A stretch of 64,000 bases of DNA from a bacterium. GTDB lineage: Bacteria > Planctomycetota > Planctomycetia > Isosphaerales > Isosphaeraceae. This document shows positions 26,899 through 35,212 of the stretch, piece after piece. Location of the stretch: contig WGMM01000002.1 of NCBI GenBank assembly GCA_016125085.1, positions 1 to 64,000 of the forward strand. Direction: 5' to 3'. How positions within the stretch are numbered: the first letter of the stretch is position 1; each line of letters opens with the position of its first letter. The notes below the pieces were generated by a model, which made no database searches, was not told the origin of the DNA, and was given only the letters and a program-made list of their open reading frames with translations. The translations under genes were made by a program, and so were the position numbers.

Positions 26899-27861
26899 AT
26901 GATCGACAGCCACATGAACCGCCGTGATCTCGTCCGCCTCGGCCTGGCCGCTTCACTTTCGCCGGCCCTGGGCCGATTCGCCCTGGCCGCCGACGAATCC
27001 GGCAAGCCCGCTGCCGGCAAGATCGGCGATTACAAGATCTCGCTGGCCCAGTGGTCGCTGCACAAGCGGCTCTTCGCCGACCGTTCCAAGACCGTCGCCA
27101 TGAATCTCGACTTCCCCAAAATGGCGAAGGAAGAATTCGGCATCTCGGGTGTCGAGTACGTCAACCAGTTCTTCAAGGACAAGGCCCACGACGAAGCCTA
27201 CCTGAAAGACCTCAAAAAGCGAGCCGCTGACCACGGCGTGACGAACGTCCTGATCATGATCGACGGCGAAGGCGACCTTTCCGTCGAAGATTCCGCCAAG
27301 CGGAACCAGGCCGTAGCGAACCACAAGAAGTGGGTCGATGCCGCCGCATCGCTGGGCTGCCACGCCATCCGCATCAACACGGGCAGCAACTACTCGCCCA
27401 CCAAAACCCAGCCCGTCGCCGAAGCCTGCGGCGCCCTGGCCGAATACGGCAAGAGCCACGGCGTCGCGATCATCTGCGAAAACCACGGCGGACCGTCGTC
27501 CGACCCGGACAGCCTGATCGCCCTGATGAAGGCCGTGGGCAACCCGAACTTCGGCACCCTGCCCGACTTCGGCAACTTCCCCCGCGACAGGGCCACGAAC
27601 AAGCACACGATCGACATCTACAAGGCCATCGCCCGCCTGATGCCCTACGCCCACGGCGTTTCGGCGAAGTCTTATGTCTTCGACGCCGCCGGCAACGAAC
27701 GGGACATGGACTACGCCCGGATCCTGAAAATCGTGACCGACGCCGGCTACAAGGGCTGGATCGGCATCGAATACGAAGGCTCCGAACTGCCCGAACCCGA
27801 AGGCATCACGGCCACCAGGAAGCTGCTGGAAAAACTCCGCGGCTCGAATTACGCGGGGTGA
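26899..27861 (+). CDS. Tat-exported sugar phosphate isomerase/epimerase-like protein
   Basis: A 320-residue TIM-barrel protein with a Tat-type leader. NRRDLVRLGLAASLSPALG is the twin-arginine motif and hydrophobic core, ending near ALAADES. The barrel is recognisable from ISLAQWSLHKRLF, EFGISGVEYVNQFF, VAIICENHGG (metal-binding Glu/His) and GWIGIEYEG. The two arginines suggest folded export with a bound metal. ATG 26899 and the in-frame ATG at 26914 are both possible; the latter puts the RR motif at the very N-terminus. It forms a tandem pair with the cytoplasmic isomerase upstream. Confidence 0.85.
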   Translation: MIDSHMNRRDLVRLGLAASLSPALGRFALAADESGKPAAGKIGDYKISLAQWSLHKRLFADRSKTVAMNLDFPKMAKEEFGISGVEYVNQFFKDKAHDEAYLKDLKKRAADHGVTNVLIMIDGEGDLSVEDSAKRNQAVANHKKWVDAAASLGCHAIRINTGSNYSPTKTQPVAEACGALAEYGKSHGVAIICENHGGPSSDPDSLIALMKAVGNPNFGTLPDFGNFPRDRATNKHTIDIYKAIARLMPYAHGVSAKSYVFDAAGNERDMDYARILKIVTDAGYKGWIGIEYEGSELPEPEGITATRKLLEKLRGSNYAG

Positions 27862-28077
27862 ACCGCCGAAGTGAGTGTCGTTCGAGCTTCCGGCCCCGAT
27901 TTCCCAGGGGCCGGAATCATTTTTTGATCGGTTTGTCGTACGATCGATTCGTAGATTGCCAACGCAAGTTAGCCATATTGAAAATGCCTTCGAATTTCCG
28001 ATGGATCCAAGTGTTATTTCGAAAGATCAGGCAAGCAAGTTCTCTCATTTTTTCAAGTGGTTCCCGAAAGATCGACT

Positions 28078-28389
28078 TCACCCAGATCCTTCCTCGGTTT
28101 CGAACCTCCGGCGAATCCACAAGGGATCCCTACGTGCATCGATCACGGCTATTACCGTCAATACTTCATCAATTTACTGGTAATAGATACAGTACGGAAA
28201 TCTAGCTGAGAGCATACGATGGAATCCGAATGCCAGTTCGTGGATTCCGCCGTAGTAGGCGAGCGATTCGATGTCCGAGATCAGGCAACTTCGAAAGTAT
28301 CCGCCGAGTCCTGGAGACTGAAGTTCATAGAACCAGTACCCCTCGGCATGATCGGTCTCGGCATCGGTCGAAATATGGATGATGTTCAT
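28078..28389 (-). pseudogene. RelE/ParE-family toxin interrupted by an in-frame stop
   Basis: The N-terminal 71 residues end in RFPYCIYYQ and then TAA (28174-28176). The same frame continues without a shift as IDEVLTVIAVIDARRDPLWIRRRF to a TGA at 28078-28080. Intact ParE/RelE toxins read exactly through this junction (FPYxIYYxI.....VxAVxDxRRDP), so a single sense codon has become a stop. SPGLGGYFRSCLISDIESLA is the usual N-terminal helix. The start ATG overlaps the antitoxin stop (ATGA). The truncated product would lack the C-terminal strands and the RRDP basic cluster, so it is presumably inactive. Confidence 0.85.
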
Positions 28390-28601
28390 TCGAGTCGCAT
28401 AAGCCTCGCTTTCGCTTCGGCCCAGGTCGAGACTTTCGACACTCCGTCTTCAAGGCGGCGTTTCCGTTCTTCGAGAACCTCACGGTGCCATTCCGGAGAC
28501 TGAACGTCGCCCGAATGGCGGCAAAGGCTTTGCCAGACCGTTTCGAGCAGCCTTACTTTTTCCGCGACGGTCATGGATTCGATCGCATTTTCGTTCGACA
28601 T
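28386..28601 (-). CDS. addiction-module antitoxin (putative addiction module component family)
   Basis: A 71-residue antitoxin of the TIGR02574-like group. MTVAEKVRLLETVWQSLC forms the first helix, then SPEWHREVLEERKRRLEDG and a terminal AKARLM. These partners of ParE/RelE toxins bind and neutralise them and autorepress the operon. ATG 28601 has GGCGGAG just upstream; longer in-frame extensions to 28679 lack support. The stop overlaps the toxin start by 4 bp. It appears intact although the toxin is broken, so it may persist as an orphan antitoxin. Confidence 0.85.
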   Translation of the reverse strand: MSNENAIESMTVAEKVRLLETVWQSLCRHSGDVQSPEWHREVLEERKRRLEDGVSKVSTWAEAKARLMRLE

Positions 28602-28724
28602 GGACTCCGCCTTCGCTTCGATTCCGCCGGTCATTCGAAAATTCGCACGACACTGTCCCAACATTCTGCCCCTCGCCACCGCACCGGCAATGGAACGTGG
28701 CTTAAGTAATCAATCTAAAGGCTC

Positions 28725-28976
28725 CTAGATTTTGTCATTGTATTCAGGACACGTGAAACGATCCTTGATCGTTTCCAGATAATGCCGTGATGCGGGTTGA
28801 TTACAGAGGCCCCAGTCCGCTTTTAAGTCCACGAAAAATGAGCAGGTTCCGCAAAAAGACCGCTCTTCGTAAAGAATCCAGCAGGCCGGATCACCTGGCC
28901 AACCCAAACGAAAAAACTCCTCAGAATCCGGATTCGACCAGCCGTTCGTGATGATCACATTGCGATTTCCGGACAT
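28725..28976 (-). CDS. small cysteine-rich hypothetical protein (83 aa)
   Basis: A short protein with Cys at 32, 42, 45, 58 and 76. The segment FCGTCSFFVDLKADWGLCN followed by DRFTCPEYND is a C-x2-C-x12-C-x17-C pattern that could bind zinc or form disulfides. It recalls small planctomycete/actinobacterial proteins of the DUF3027-like type (CGxCxxFVPLxxDWGxCxN), which is only a family-level impression. A strong ribosome site (GGGGGGTGAG) sits just before its ATG and inside the region after the moaA start-to-stop direction is reversed, with moaA ending 3 bp upstream, so it is probably co-transcribed behind moaA. Confidence 0.65.
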   Translation of the reverse strand: MSGNRNVIITNGWSNPDSEEFFRLGWPGDPACWILYEERSFCGTCSFFVDLKADWGLCNQPASRHYLETIKDRFTCPEYNDKI

Positions 28977-28979
28977 CTC

Positions 28980-29969
28980 TCACCCCCCGATCGAATGCAT
29001 CAGCCGATCCGGTTTGATGAACCGGGCGGTGTTGATCTCGTGGCCTTCCCACTTATCCGCGACCGAATCGACGAACGCCCGGGCCAGCTTCGCGTCATCA
29101 GCGCCGGCGCGGATCAGGGCTCGAAGGTCGATTTCGTCCACGGCGAAGAGGCAGTTGCGGAGCTTGCCGTCGGCCGTGATGCGTACACGGTTGCACGACC
29201 GGCAAAATGGGTGCGAAACCGACGCGATGAAGCCGAGGCGGCCGATGCCGTCGTCGTAAGCGAACAAAGTCGCCGGGGCGTGCGGATCGTCGCCGGCCAC
29301 GGGCGAAAGCGGGCCGATCTCGCGCCGGAGCGTGTCGAGAATCTCGTCCATCAGCAGCACTTTCGAACGCTCCCAGGCATCCTTTGCATCCAGCGGCATG
29401 TATTCTATGAACCGCAGTTCCAGGCCCTTCTCCCGGGCGAATTTCGCCAGTGGGACCAGATCGGGCTCCGAAAAACCCTTGATCGCCACGGCGTTCAGCT
29501 TGATCCGCTCGAATCCGGCGGCGTGGGCGGCCTCGATACCGGCCAGTACGTCTTCCAGCCCGGTGCGGCGTGTCATGGCCAGAAAGCGGCCGGGGTCGAG
29601 CGTGTCCAGACTCACGTTGAGCCGTCTCAGGCCCGCGTCATAGAGCTTCCGGGCCTGATCGGCCAGCAGGATGCCGTTGGTGGTCAGGCCGATATCGCGG
29701 ATGCCGTCGATGGCCGTGAGACGCTCGATCAGAATCCAGAGACTCGACCGCACCAGTGGCTCACCGCCGGTGATTCGAAGTTTCGTCACGCCCAGCGAGG
29801 CCGCCACCCGGGCGATCCGTTCGATTTCCTCAAAGCTCAGGATCCCGGCCTTCGGCAGAAATTCGACCGACTCGGGCATGCAGTAGACGCACCGGATGTT
29901 GCAGCGGTCGGTGACGCTGATCCGGAGATTGTCGTGGGTGCGGCCGAAACGGTCGACAAGTCGGGACAT
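28980..29969 (-). CDS. moaA: GTP 3',8-cyclase MoaA
   Basis: A 329-residue radical-SAM enzyme for the first step of molybdenum-cofactor synthesis: GTP to 3',8-cyclo-dihydro-GTP, completed by MoaC. The N-terminal cluster is C23-N-I-R-C27-V-Y-C30. ITGGEPLVR is the SAM-binding GGEP motif. The C-terminal 4Fe-4S cluster is CRSCNRVRITADGKLRNC, and the protein ends MHSIGG, where the C-terminal Gly-Gly is essential in known MoaA. Length is normal. moaC is not in this window. A small cysteine protein follows 3 bp downstream. Confidence 0.95.
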   Translation of the reverse strand: MSRLVDRFGRTHDNLRISVTDRCNIRCVYCMPESVEFLPKAGILSFEEIERIARVAASLGVTKLRITGGEPLVRSSLWILIERLTAIDGIRDIGLTTNGILLADQARKLYDAGLRRLNVSLDTLDPGRFLAMTRRTGLEDVLAGIEAAHAAGFERIKLNAVAIKGFSEPDLVPLAKFAREKGLELRFIEYMPLDAKDAWERSKVLLMDEILDTLRREIGPLSPVAGDDPHAPATLFAYDDGIGRLGFIASVSHPFCRSCNRVRITADGKLRNCLFAVDEIDLRALIRAGADDAKLARAFVDSVADKWEGHEINTARFIKPDRLMHSIGG

Positions 29970-30039
29970 GGCGTCGGTGTCTTCGCGAGCAGGGAAAATC
30001 GACGGAGCGTAGGGCGTCCGTCACAGGAATTATAATCGA

Positions 30040-30067
30040 AAGCACGCGGCCGGTTGACCGCGTGCTT
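30040..30067 (-). terminator. hairpin between DUF1559 gene and moaA
   Basis: A perfect 10-bp stem, AAGCACGCGG/CCGCGTGCTT with an 8-nt loop, lies about 95 bp after the DUF1559 stop and about 70 bp before moaA. On the minus strand it is followed by only TTTCGATTATAATT, a weak U-tract that also contains a TATAAT-like hexamer. It could end DUF1559 transcription or lie just upstream of the moaA promoter. Confidence 0.5.
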
Positions 30068-30162
30068 GACTGAATCGGCAAAAATTTCGGGTTCAGGTCA
30101 TGTCGATGAGTAGGGTGGCGGCGACTTTCGGGCGTCGCCAACAGTGAGATCCGGACTCGTTC

Positions 30163-31188
30163 TCAATACGAATCGCTGGAAATGACTTCTCCACTGGCCG
30201 GTGTCCCGAGAGCACGCCAGACGTCGCCGTTGACAGTGCTGCCGATGAACTCGACGGAACCATCGGCTTTCAGAACGTTTACGCCGCCCGGGTGATAGCT
30301 GCGTGAAGTCACGGCCGAATAGGTGGGCCCGCCGTTGGCTTCCCGGCGCGTGGTCAAGTCGACGTCGACATTCCGGTTCGCGGTGCCGAGGATTCGCTTA
30401 TTGGGCGGAAAGGCCGTCGTGAAACCCGCCTGGTGCACGTGTCCGTCGACCCATTCGGTGTGGCCGGAAGTCTGGGGTGCGGTGGACGATACGAACTGGT
30501 TCGTGATCGAGACAGGATCGGCCGAGGGCGCGGGTATGGTCGTCGGAGTCATGCCCGAAATCGGCCCGGTATCGCGGTAATAGGCCTGATAGGCTTTGAC
30601 TTCGGCCATCAGGACGGTATTGGAAAGGCCATCGGTGATGGAAGCGAACGTCCTTGCGGCATTTACGGTGAACGGAGCCCGCGAAGCGACGCCCGCCGAA
30701 CCGCCCCAGACATACCAGTCGCCCATGTTCACGCCATAGTTGAGCACTCCGGCCAGGCCGAAGCCGTGCGTGGCCGGTTCGGGCCGCACCTCGCTCGGAC
30801 AGATGAATGTCGAAACGTTCAGGGCCGAAATGGTCGTATTGACGGGGCTGGAATAGCTCAGGTCGAAATTGATGGCGTTAAACGCGCTGTTCTGCTCGAC
30901 GAACGGCAGGATGCGGCCTTGAGCCGACCAGCCGCCGAACCACGTCACGACTCCGGCGGAATTGGTTCGCACAGTGAGCGAGGGCGGCAGGGTGCCGTGA
31001 ATGCTCTCGTAGTTGTGCATGGCCAGGCCGAGTTGCTTGAGATTGTTGGAGCACTGCATGCGCCTGGCCGCCTCGCGAGCGGACTGGACCGCGGGCAAAA
31101 GCAGCGAAATCAGCACGGCGATGATCGCGATCACCACCAGCAGCTCGATCAGAGTGAATCCGGTCCGGGCTCTCTCGCGACTGAACAT
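30163..31188 (-). CDS. DUF1559 pseudopilin-like protein
   Basis: A 341-residue member of the planctomycete DUF1559 family. The N-terminus is a type IV prepilin/pseudopilin signal, GFTLIELLVVIAIIAVLISLLLPAV, with the Glu+5 after the G|F cleavage site. AREAARRMQCSNNLKQLGLAMHNYE opens the globular domain. The C-terminus has the family's H-x-G...DG motif (RSYHPGGVNVLKADGSVEFI). It is exported and processed by a prepilin peptidase; its function is unknown. A second, divergent DUF1559 gene lies 1 kb away with a 44-nt identical stretch over the pilin signal. Confidence 0.9.
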   Translation of the reverse strand: MFSRERARTGFTLIELLVVIAIIAVLISLLLPAVQSAREAARRMQCSNNLKQLGLAMHNYESIHGTLPPSLTVRTNSAGVVTWFGGWSAQGRILPFVEQNSAFNAINFDLSYSSPVNTTISALNVSTFICPSEVRPEPATHGFGLAGVLNYGVNMGDWYVWGGSAGVASRAPFTVNAARTFASITDGLSNTVLMAEVKAYQAYYRDTGPISGMTPTTIPAPSADPVSITNQFVSSTAPQTSGHTEWVDGHVHQAGFTTAFPPNKRILGTANRNVDVDLTTRREANGGPTYSAVTSRSYHPGGVNVLKADGSVEFIGSTVNGDVWRALGTPASGEVISSDSY

Positions 31189-31468
31189 CTTGCGTCAACC
31201 CTCGTGTCTGTCTGGCATTCGTGACTAATGAGACTGAGTCTCAATCGCAATCATCCTAGACAATTTTTACGGATCGTGTCAAACGAATTTCGCGGCGGCG
31301 GTCGGGCAGCGAAATTGGATCACGTCTAAATGCCCGTTCAAGAAAGGTTTGCCCGAATACCGATTCGGACGGTTCCGGAGGGGTCGTATCGCCGCCGTGG
31401 GCGATTTTCCGCGAAATCGGGGCACATGACGCTTGACTGCTCCGCTCCGGATGTTGTCTTCTGTTCTT

Positions 31469-31945
31469 ATGACCGCTTTCCGATGCATGCGAACGAATCT
31501 GGCGACGACCGCACTCGTCCGAAGGCGATGGGCCTGCGGATTCGTGCTGATTTTGTCGCTCTTCAGCGGTATCGCGGCCGATGCATCGACATATGCCGAT
31601 CCGCGGGATCATGCTTCGTACTGCGACTGCGGACCGAAGTGCCGGCGCGATCGGTGCTGCTGCAGGCCTTCGGGCGACGAGACGAATGACATCGCCCTAT
31701 CCGTCGCAGGCGAAACGGCTTCCGTCGCTTCGACCGGTGTGAAGTCGCTGTGCCGCATGACATCCCGGTGTCAGGACCCGGTCGAAACTCAAGTGAGGTT
31801 GAATTATCGTTGCCCCTGGTGCCATCCGGTGACGCCACGTCAGCCACAAGCCGGATGTGACCCGTCGGCCACGCTGGTACCGCTCTCCGAAATCCGGAAT
31901 TTCCCGTTATTCGCATTCCGGCTCGAACGGCCACCGAAGGCCTGA
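31469..31945 (+). CDS. Cys-rich exported hypothetical protein
   Basis: About 158 residues. A hydrophobic segment FVLILSLFSGIAADA reads as a signal peptide, followed by a cluster SYCDCGPKCRRDRCCCRP with six cysteines in 13 residues. Further pairs lie in SLCRMTSRCQ and YRCPWCHP. The spacing suggests metal binding or disulfides rather than haem (no CxxCH with the correct spacing; CPWCHP is the nearest, and CPWCH does fit C-x2-CH formally). ATG 31469 was chosen because it just precedes the basic n-region; in-frame starts at 31433 and 31451 are possible and no ribosome site decides. It sits between the two DUF1559 genes. Confidence 0.5.
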   Translation: MTAFRCMRTNLATTALVRRRWACGFVLILSLFSGIAADASTYADPRDHASYCDCGPKCRRDRCCCRPSGDETNDIALSVAGETASVASTGVKSLCRMTSRCQDPVETQVRLNYRCPWCHPVTPRQPQAGCDPSATLVPLSEIRNFPLFAFRLERPPKA

Positions 31946-32195
31946 AACCCGTAGACGCAAGAAGTTCCGATCGCGACGGGTCGAAGGCCCGGAATTGTCG
32001 CATCGGCACGGCTTCGCACCGCAGCCTCGTACGATAGTACAGGCAGAAGTTGTGCGCGAATCCGGCCAGCGACTTAGGCGCAGGAACGTCATTGCGTTTT
32101 TTCGAAATTCGACAAATTCGGCAGGACACAGCCAGGCCCGGGCCGGCCAAGTCCGTTCATGATTCCGCGGATAATACGAACCGAGGCTTTCCCCA

Positions 32196-33257
32196 ATGTT
32201 TCGAGTCTCTCGCAAGGCTTTCACTCTGATCGAGCTGCTGGTGGTGATCGCGATCATCGCCGTCCTGATCTCTCTCCTTCTGCCCGCCGTGCAGTCCGCA
32301 CGCGAGGCGGCCCGCCGTGCCCAGTGCACCAACAATCTCAAGCAGTTGGGCATCGCCCTGCACAACTATCACTCGACGAACGACAGTTTCCCCGTCGGTT
32401 TCCTTTACCCCAAGCCGGGCCAGGCCGCTCCGGGTATTCCGGCCCTGCATTACCGCTGGTCGGTTCTGGCCCAGATGTCGCCGTTTCTGGAGCAGACGAG
32501 CGTTTATAACGCTTTGAACATGGATTGGCCGATCGGCGCCGGACCGACGTCGATTTACGGTACCAATCCCTGGACACCGTTCGCTTCGAACGTCACTGTG
32601 ATGTCCGCAAAGGTCAGCTTCTTCCTTTGCCCGAGCGATGGCCAGCAGCCGCCTTCGACGCTGCCGGGAAGCGTGCTTTCCGGGCCCAGCAACTATCACT
32701 TCTGCACCGGTGACGGCTCCCTGCTCTCAGCCGTCCCTGGCGACTCCGGAGCGACGATTCCGGCCAATGGCGCTTTCGTCCTGGGGCCAGCGTATTCCGT
32801 CGGCTCGATCATCGACGGATCGAGCAACACGGTGGCAGCTTCAGAACAGCTCATCGGCGCAGCGTCCGGCGGTGCGTCGACAGTTTCCGGAGCGACGGCT
32901 TACTCGGGCGACCGTCGCCGGGCGGCTGCTGTGGTGGCTGCCCCATTGAGCCTCGACAAATGTGCGGCCCCCACGGGCTGGCGGCTGGATCTCGGTTATG
33001 GCTGGTGGGACGGCGACTATCGCACAGGGCTTTACAACCACGCCCTGACCCCGAACTCGAAGCGATTCGACTGCTGGCAAACCAGCCCGCCCCACAATCC
33101 GGCGTTCAAGGCCGCCCGCAGCAACCACCCCGGGGGCGTGAATACGCTTTTCTGCGACGGCCACGTTCAGTTCGTGAAGGACACCGTCAACGAAGGCACC
33201 TGGCGTGCGATGGCCACCAGAAACGGCGGCGAAGTCATTTCGTCGGACTCTTACTGA
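32196..33257 (+). CDS. DUF1559 pseudopilin-like protein (second copy)
   Basis: A 353-residue DUF1559 protein. MFRVSRKAFTLIELLVVIAI is the prepilin-type leader with FTLIE cleavage context, then SAREAARRAQCTNNLKQLGIALHNYH. A large globular domain follows, and the C-terminal SNHPGGVNTLFCDGHVQFV carries the family's HPGG...DG signature. It ends GEVISSDSY, identical to the end of the other copy, so the pair probably arose by duplication and inversion. An anchored redoxin gene starts about 80 bp downstream on the same strand. Confidence 0.9.
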   Translation: MFRVSRKAFTLIELLVVIAIIAVLISLLLPAVQSAREAARRAQCTNNLKQLGIALHNYHSTNDSFPVGFLYPKPGQAAPGIPALHYRWSVLAQMSPFLEQTSVYNALNMDWPIGAGPTSIYGTNPWTPFASNVTVMSAKVSFFLCPSDGQQPPSTLPGSVLSGPSNYHFCTGDGSLLSAVPGDSGATIPANGAFVLGPAYSVGSIIDGSSNTVAASEQLIGAASGGASTVSGATAYSGDRRRAAAVVAAPLSLDKCAAPTGWRLDLGYGWWDGDYRTGLYNHALTPNSKRFDCWQTSPPHNPAFKAARSNHPGGVNTLFCDGHVQFVKDTVNEGTWRAMATRNGGEVISSDSY

Positions 33258-33335
33258 CCCGTCGGTCCGATGGGTGCTGCCTTGTGTCTTCAAGCGGCAC
33301 CTTTTACGGACTTTCTCGGGCCAGGAGGCCAACTG

Positions 33336-34010
33336 ATGCAAGCCGAATCGTTCTGGACACGCGTGCTCTTCATTGTCGTGACGATCGCCGTGATGTCGGC
33401 CTACGGATTCGTCGCGCTGCGTTCGGTGTTCGTCGGTCCGGTCGTTTCGATACCGCTCCTGCCGCTGAAACAGCAGGAAGAGCATGTGGCGACCGAGGCC
33501 ATGATCCGTCAGGCCAAGAGCCAAGCCGCGAACCTCGCCCCGCGGATCGTCGCGACGGACGGCCAGGGCGTCGAGCACGACACGGAATCAGACCTGTCAG
33601 GCCGGTGCCACGTTCTGGTCTTCATCAAAAACGGTTGCCCGTGCAGTGTCGCGGCCCAGCCCTTTTTCGAACGGATCGCCGAAGCTTTCGCTGGTGAAGC
33701 GAGTTTCATGGGCATCATCGACGGAACGCCCGAAACGGCCCGGGCCTGGGGCGAGAAATACCGGGCGAAGATGCCGATTCTGGCTGATCCGAAACTGAAG
33801 ATCGTGCGTGACTACGGGGCCGAGAGTTCGGTCTATGTCGTACTGATCGGCCCGGATCGCTTGATTGTCCGCGCCTGGCCGGGTCATTCCGAGGAGATGC
33901 TCGAAGAACTCGTGGCCCTGATCGAGCGTCTGACAGGCCGAAAGTCAGAAGACATGAACTTCGCGGAGGCACCCGGAACCTTGATGGCGGGTTGCCCGTT
34001 TGACCTATGA
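33336..34010 (+). CDS. membrane-anchored redoxin-domain protein
   Basis: A 224-residue thioredoxin-fold protein (AhpC/TSA-redoxin type). One N-terminal membrane anchor (about 11-31, LFIVVTIAVMSAYGFVALRSV) puts the domain outside the cytoplasm. HVLVFIKNGCPCSVAAQPFF is the active-site strand with a CPCS motif, and the fold continues with YRAKMPILADPKLKIVRDYG and the cis-Pro region VYVVLIGPD. It could reduce peroxide or thiols, and the neighbouring Cys-rich exported protein is a possible partner (inference). AGGAGG lies 7 nt before ATG 33336, which fixes the start. Confidence 0.8.
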   Translation: MQAESFWTRVLFIVVTIAVMSAYGFVALRSVFVGPVVSIPLLPLKQQEEHVATEAMIRQAKSQAANLAPRIVATDGQGVEHDTESDLSGRCHVLVFIKNGCPCSVAAQPFFERIAEAFAGEASFMGIIDGTPETARAWGEKYRAKMPILADPKLKIVRDYGAESSVYVVLIGPDRLIVRAWPGHSEEMLEELVALIERLTGRKSEDMNFAEAPGTLMAGCPFDL

Positions 34011-34027
34011 GCCTGTCGGCTGGCGGA

Positions 34028-35191
34028 TCATGCGGGCGTCCCGAGAACGCCCGTAGCGAATGGCCAGTCGACAGGTTCGTATTTCGTCCCGGCGAGAAAC
34101 TGCGTCGGCACGAGCCTGCCGCCTTCGCTGCGGCTTTGCAGCAGGGCGGCCAGAACGCCCGTGGTAATGTACGTTCTCTCTGCCGGATAAGGCGACTTTC
34201 CGGTCGTCACGAGGTGCTCGATCGCCCGTGTCAGATATCCGAAGTGGCCGTACCCGTAAGGGTTGCCCTCTTCAAGTTCGAACACGATCGGCCGGATGGT
34301 GCCCTGGCTATCTTCACCGGCGAAGCCCCAGATGGAGCCTTCGCTGGAAAACATGCCCACGTGGGCGATCAGGCCGTCGGCATAGCGGATTTCCCAGAGC
34401 ACATCGCCATTGCGGCCGCCGGGTGGCTTGCGCTGCTGGGGGCGACCTTCGTAAGTGGCGGCGAATCGTTCACGTAAGTCGCGGGGCAAGTCCGGATGAT
34501 TCCAGGCGGCTTCACCATCGCCCAGCGAACGCACGGCGACGACGCCCGTCTCACCACCACGCCGACGTTCCACCTGGCACTGCAGCGTTTCCAGCGTGTG
34601 GAATCCGTAAGCGTCCAGCCCGCCATAACCCTGGGCCCAGGCCCGTTTTATCGGCTCGCCGACCGGCCAGGCGGTCGAGGGATGCCGCCAGCCGACAGGC
34701 AGGCTCGACCCGGCCATGAGCGGGATGCCCATGTGGCGATAGGTTTGCAGGATCCACTGCGAAAACAGCGGTTCGTAGCTGAAATGCTTGTCGGTGAAGA
34801 CCGGCACGATCTTGCCGAACTTGCGGAAGGCTTCGGCGACTTCGTCCAGAAACCGCCTGCGCGGGTACATCTGCTGGTCTTTGCCGTTATTGGCCGCAGG
34901 GCCATGTTCGCCGATCACCAGTACACCGTCGATGTCGATCGACTTCCCGCCTGCCGACAATGCCCCGGCGATCGTATCATGCAGGGACACGCCATGCTGC
35001 CGGGCCTTGTCGCGTGCCATGTCCTTCTGAGGGAAATGGTCGACGTACATCGAAACGAGCTTCATTTCGAACGGCCGCTTGTGACCCCAGGCCGAGGGCT
35101 CGCAAATACGGTCCAGGATGACGTCGGCGTGGCTGAGCCTGCGCCATTCGGTGATGACGGCTGCGATGCGTTTCAATGAAGTAGGCCTCAA
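34028..35191 (-). CDS. conserved hypothetical protein (387 aa) paired with DUF1501
   Basis: A soluble protein without a signal peptide. The N-terminal half alternates strands and helices like a Rossmann-type dehydrogenase (IAAVITEWRRLSHADVIL, IDIDGVLVIGEHGPAANN). The centre has RRFLDEVAEAFRKFGKIVPVFTDKHF, and the C-terminus YGHFGYLTRAIEHLVTTG. It resembles uncharacterised oxidoreductase-like proteins encoded next to DUF1501 genes in planctomycetes and acidobacteria, but I cannot name a reaction. The start appears to be TTG (35191), 22 bp after the DUF1501 stop, so it is probably co-transcribed. A later in-frame TTG at 35176 is an alternative. Confidence 0.7.
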   Translation of the reverse strand: MRPTSLKRIAAVITEWRRLSHADVILDRICEPSAWGHKRPFEMKLVSMYVDHFPQKDMARDKARQHGVSLHDTIAGALSAGGKSIDIDGVLVIGEHGPAANNGKDQQMYPRRRFLDEVAEAFRKFGKIVPVFTDKHFSYEPLFSQWILQTYRHMGIPLMAGSSLPVGWRHPSTAWPVGEPIKRAWAQGYGGLDAYGFHTLETLQCQVERRRGGETGVVAVRSLGDGEAAWNHPDLPRDLRERFAATYEGRPQQRKPPGGRNGDVLWEIRYADGLIAHVGMFSSEGSIWGFAGEDSQGTIRPIVFELEEGNPYGYGHFGYLTRAIEHLVTTGKSPYPAERTYITTGVLAALLQSRSEGGRLVPTQFLAGTKYEPVDWPFATGVLGTPA

Positions 35192-35212
35192 GGCAGGCGT
35201 TGCGGCGGGAAG

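Noticed and set aside
28685..28735. Hairpin near AATCTA...TAGATT as a terminator
   Set aside because: The stem is only 6 bp and AT-rich with no proper T-run, so it is too weak to call.
30031..30038. TATAAT-like hexamer upstream of moaA as a promoter
   Set aside because: ATTATAAT is self-complementary and no acceptable -35 lies at 16-18 bp on the moaA strand, so a promoter cannot be asserted.
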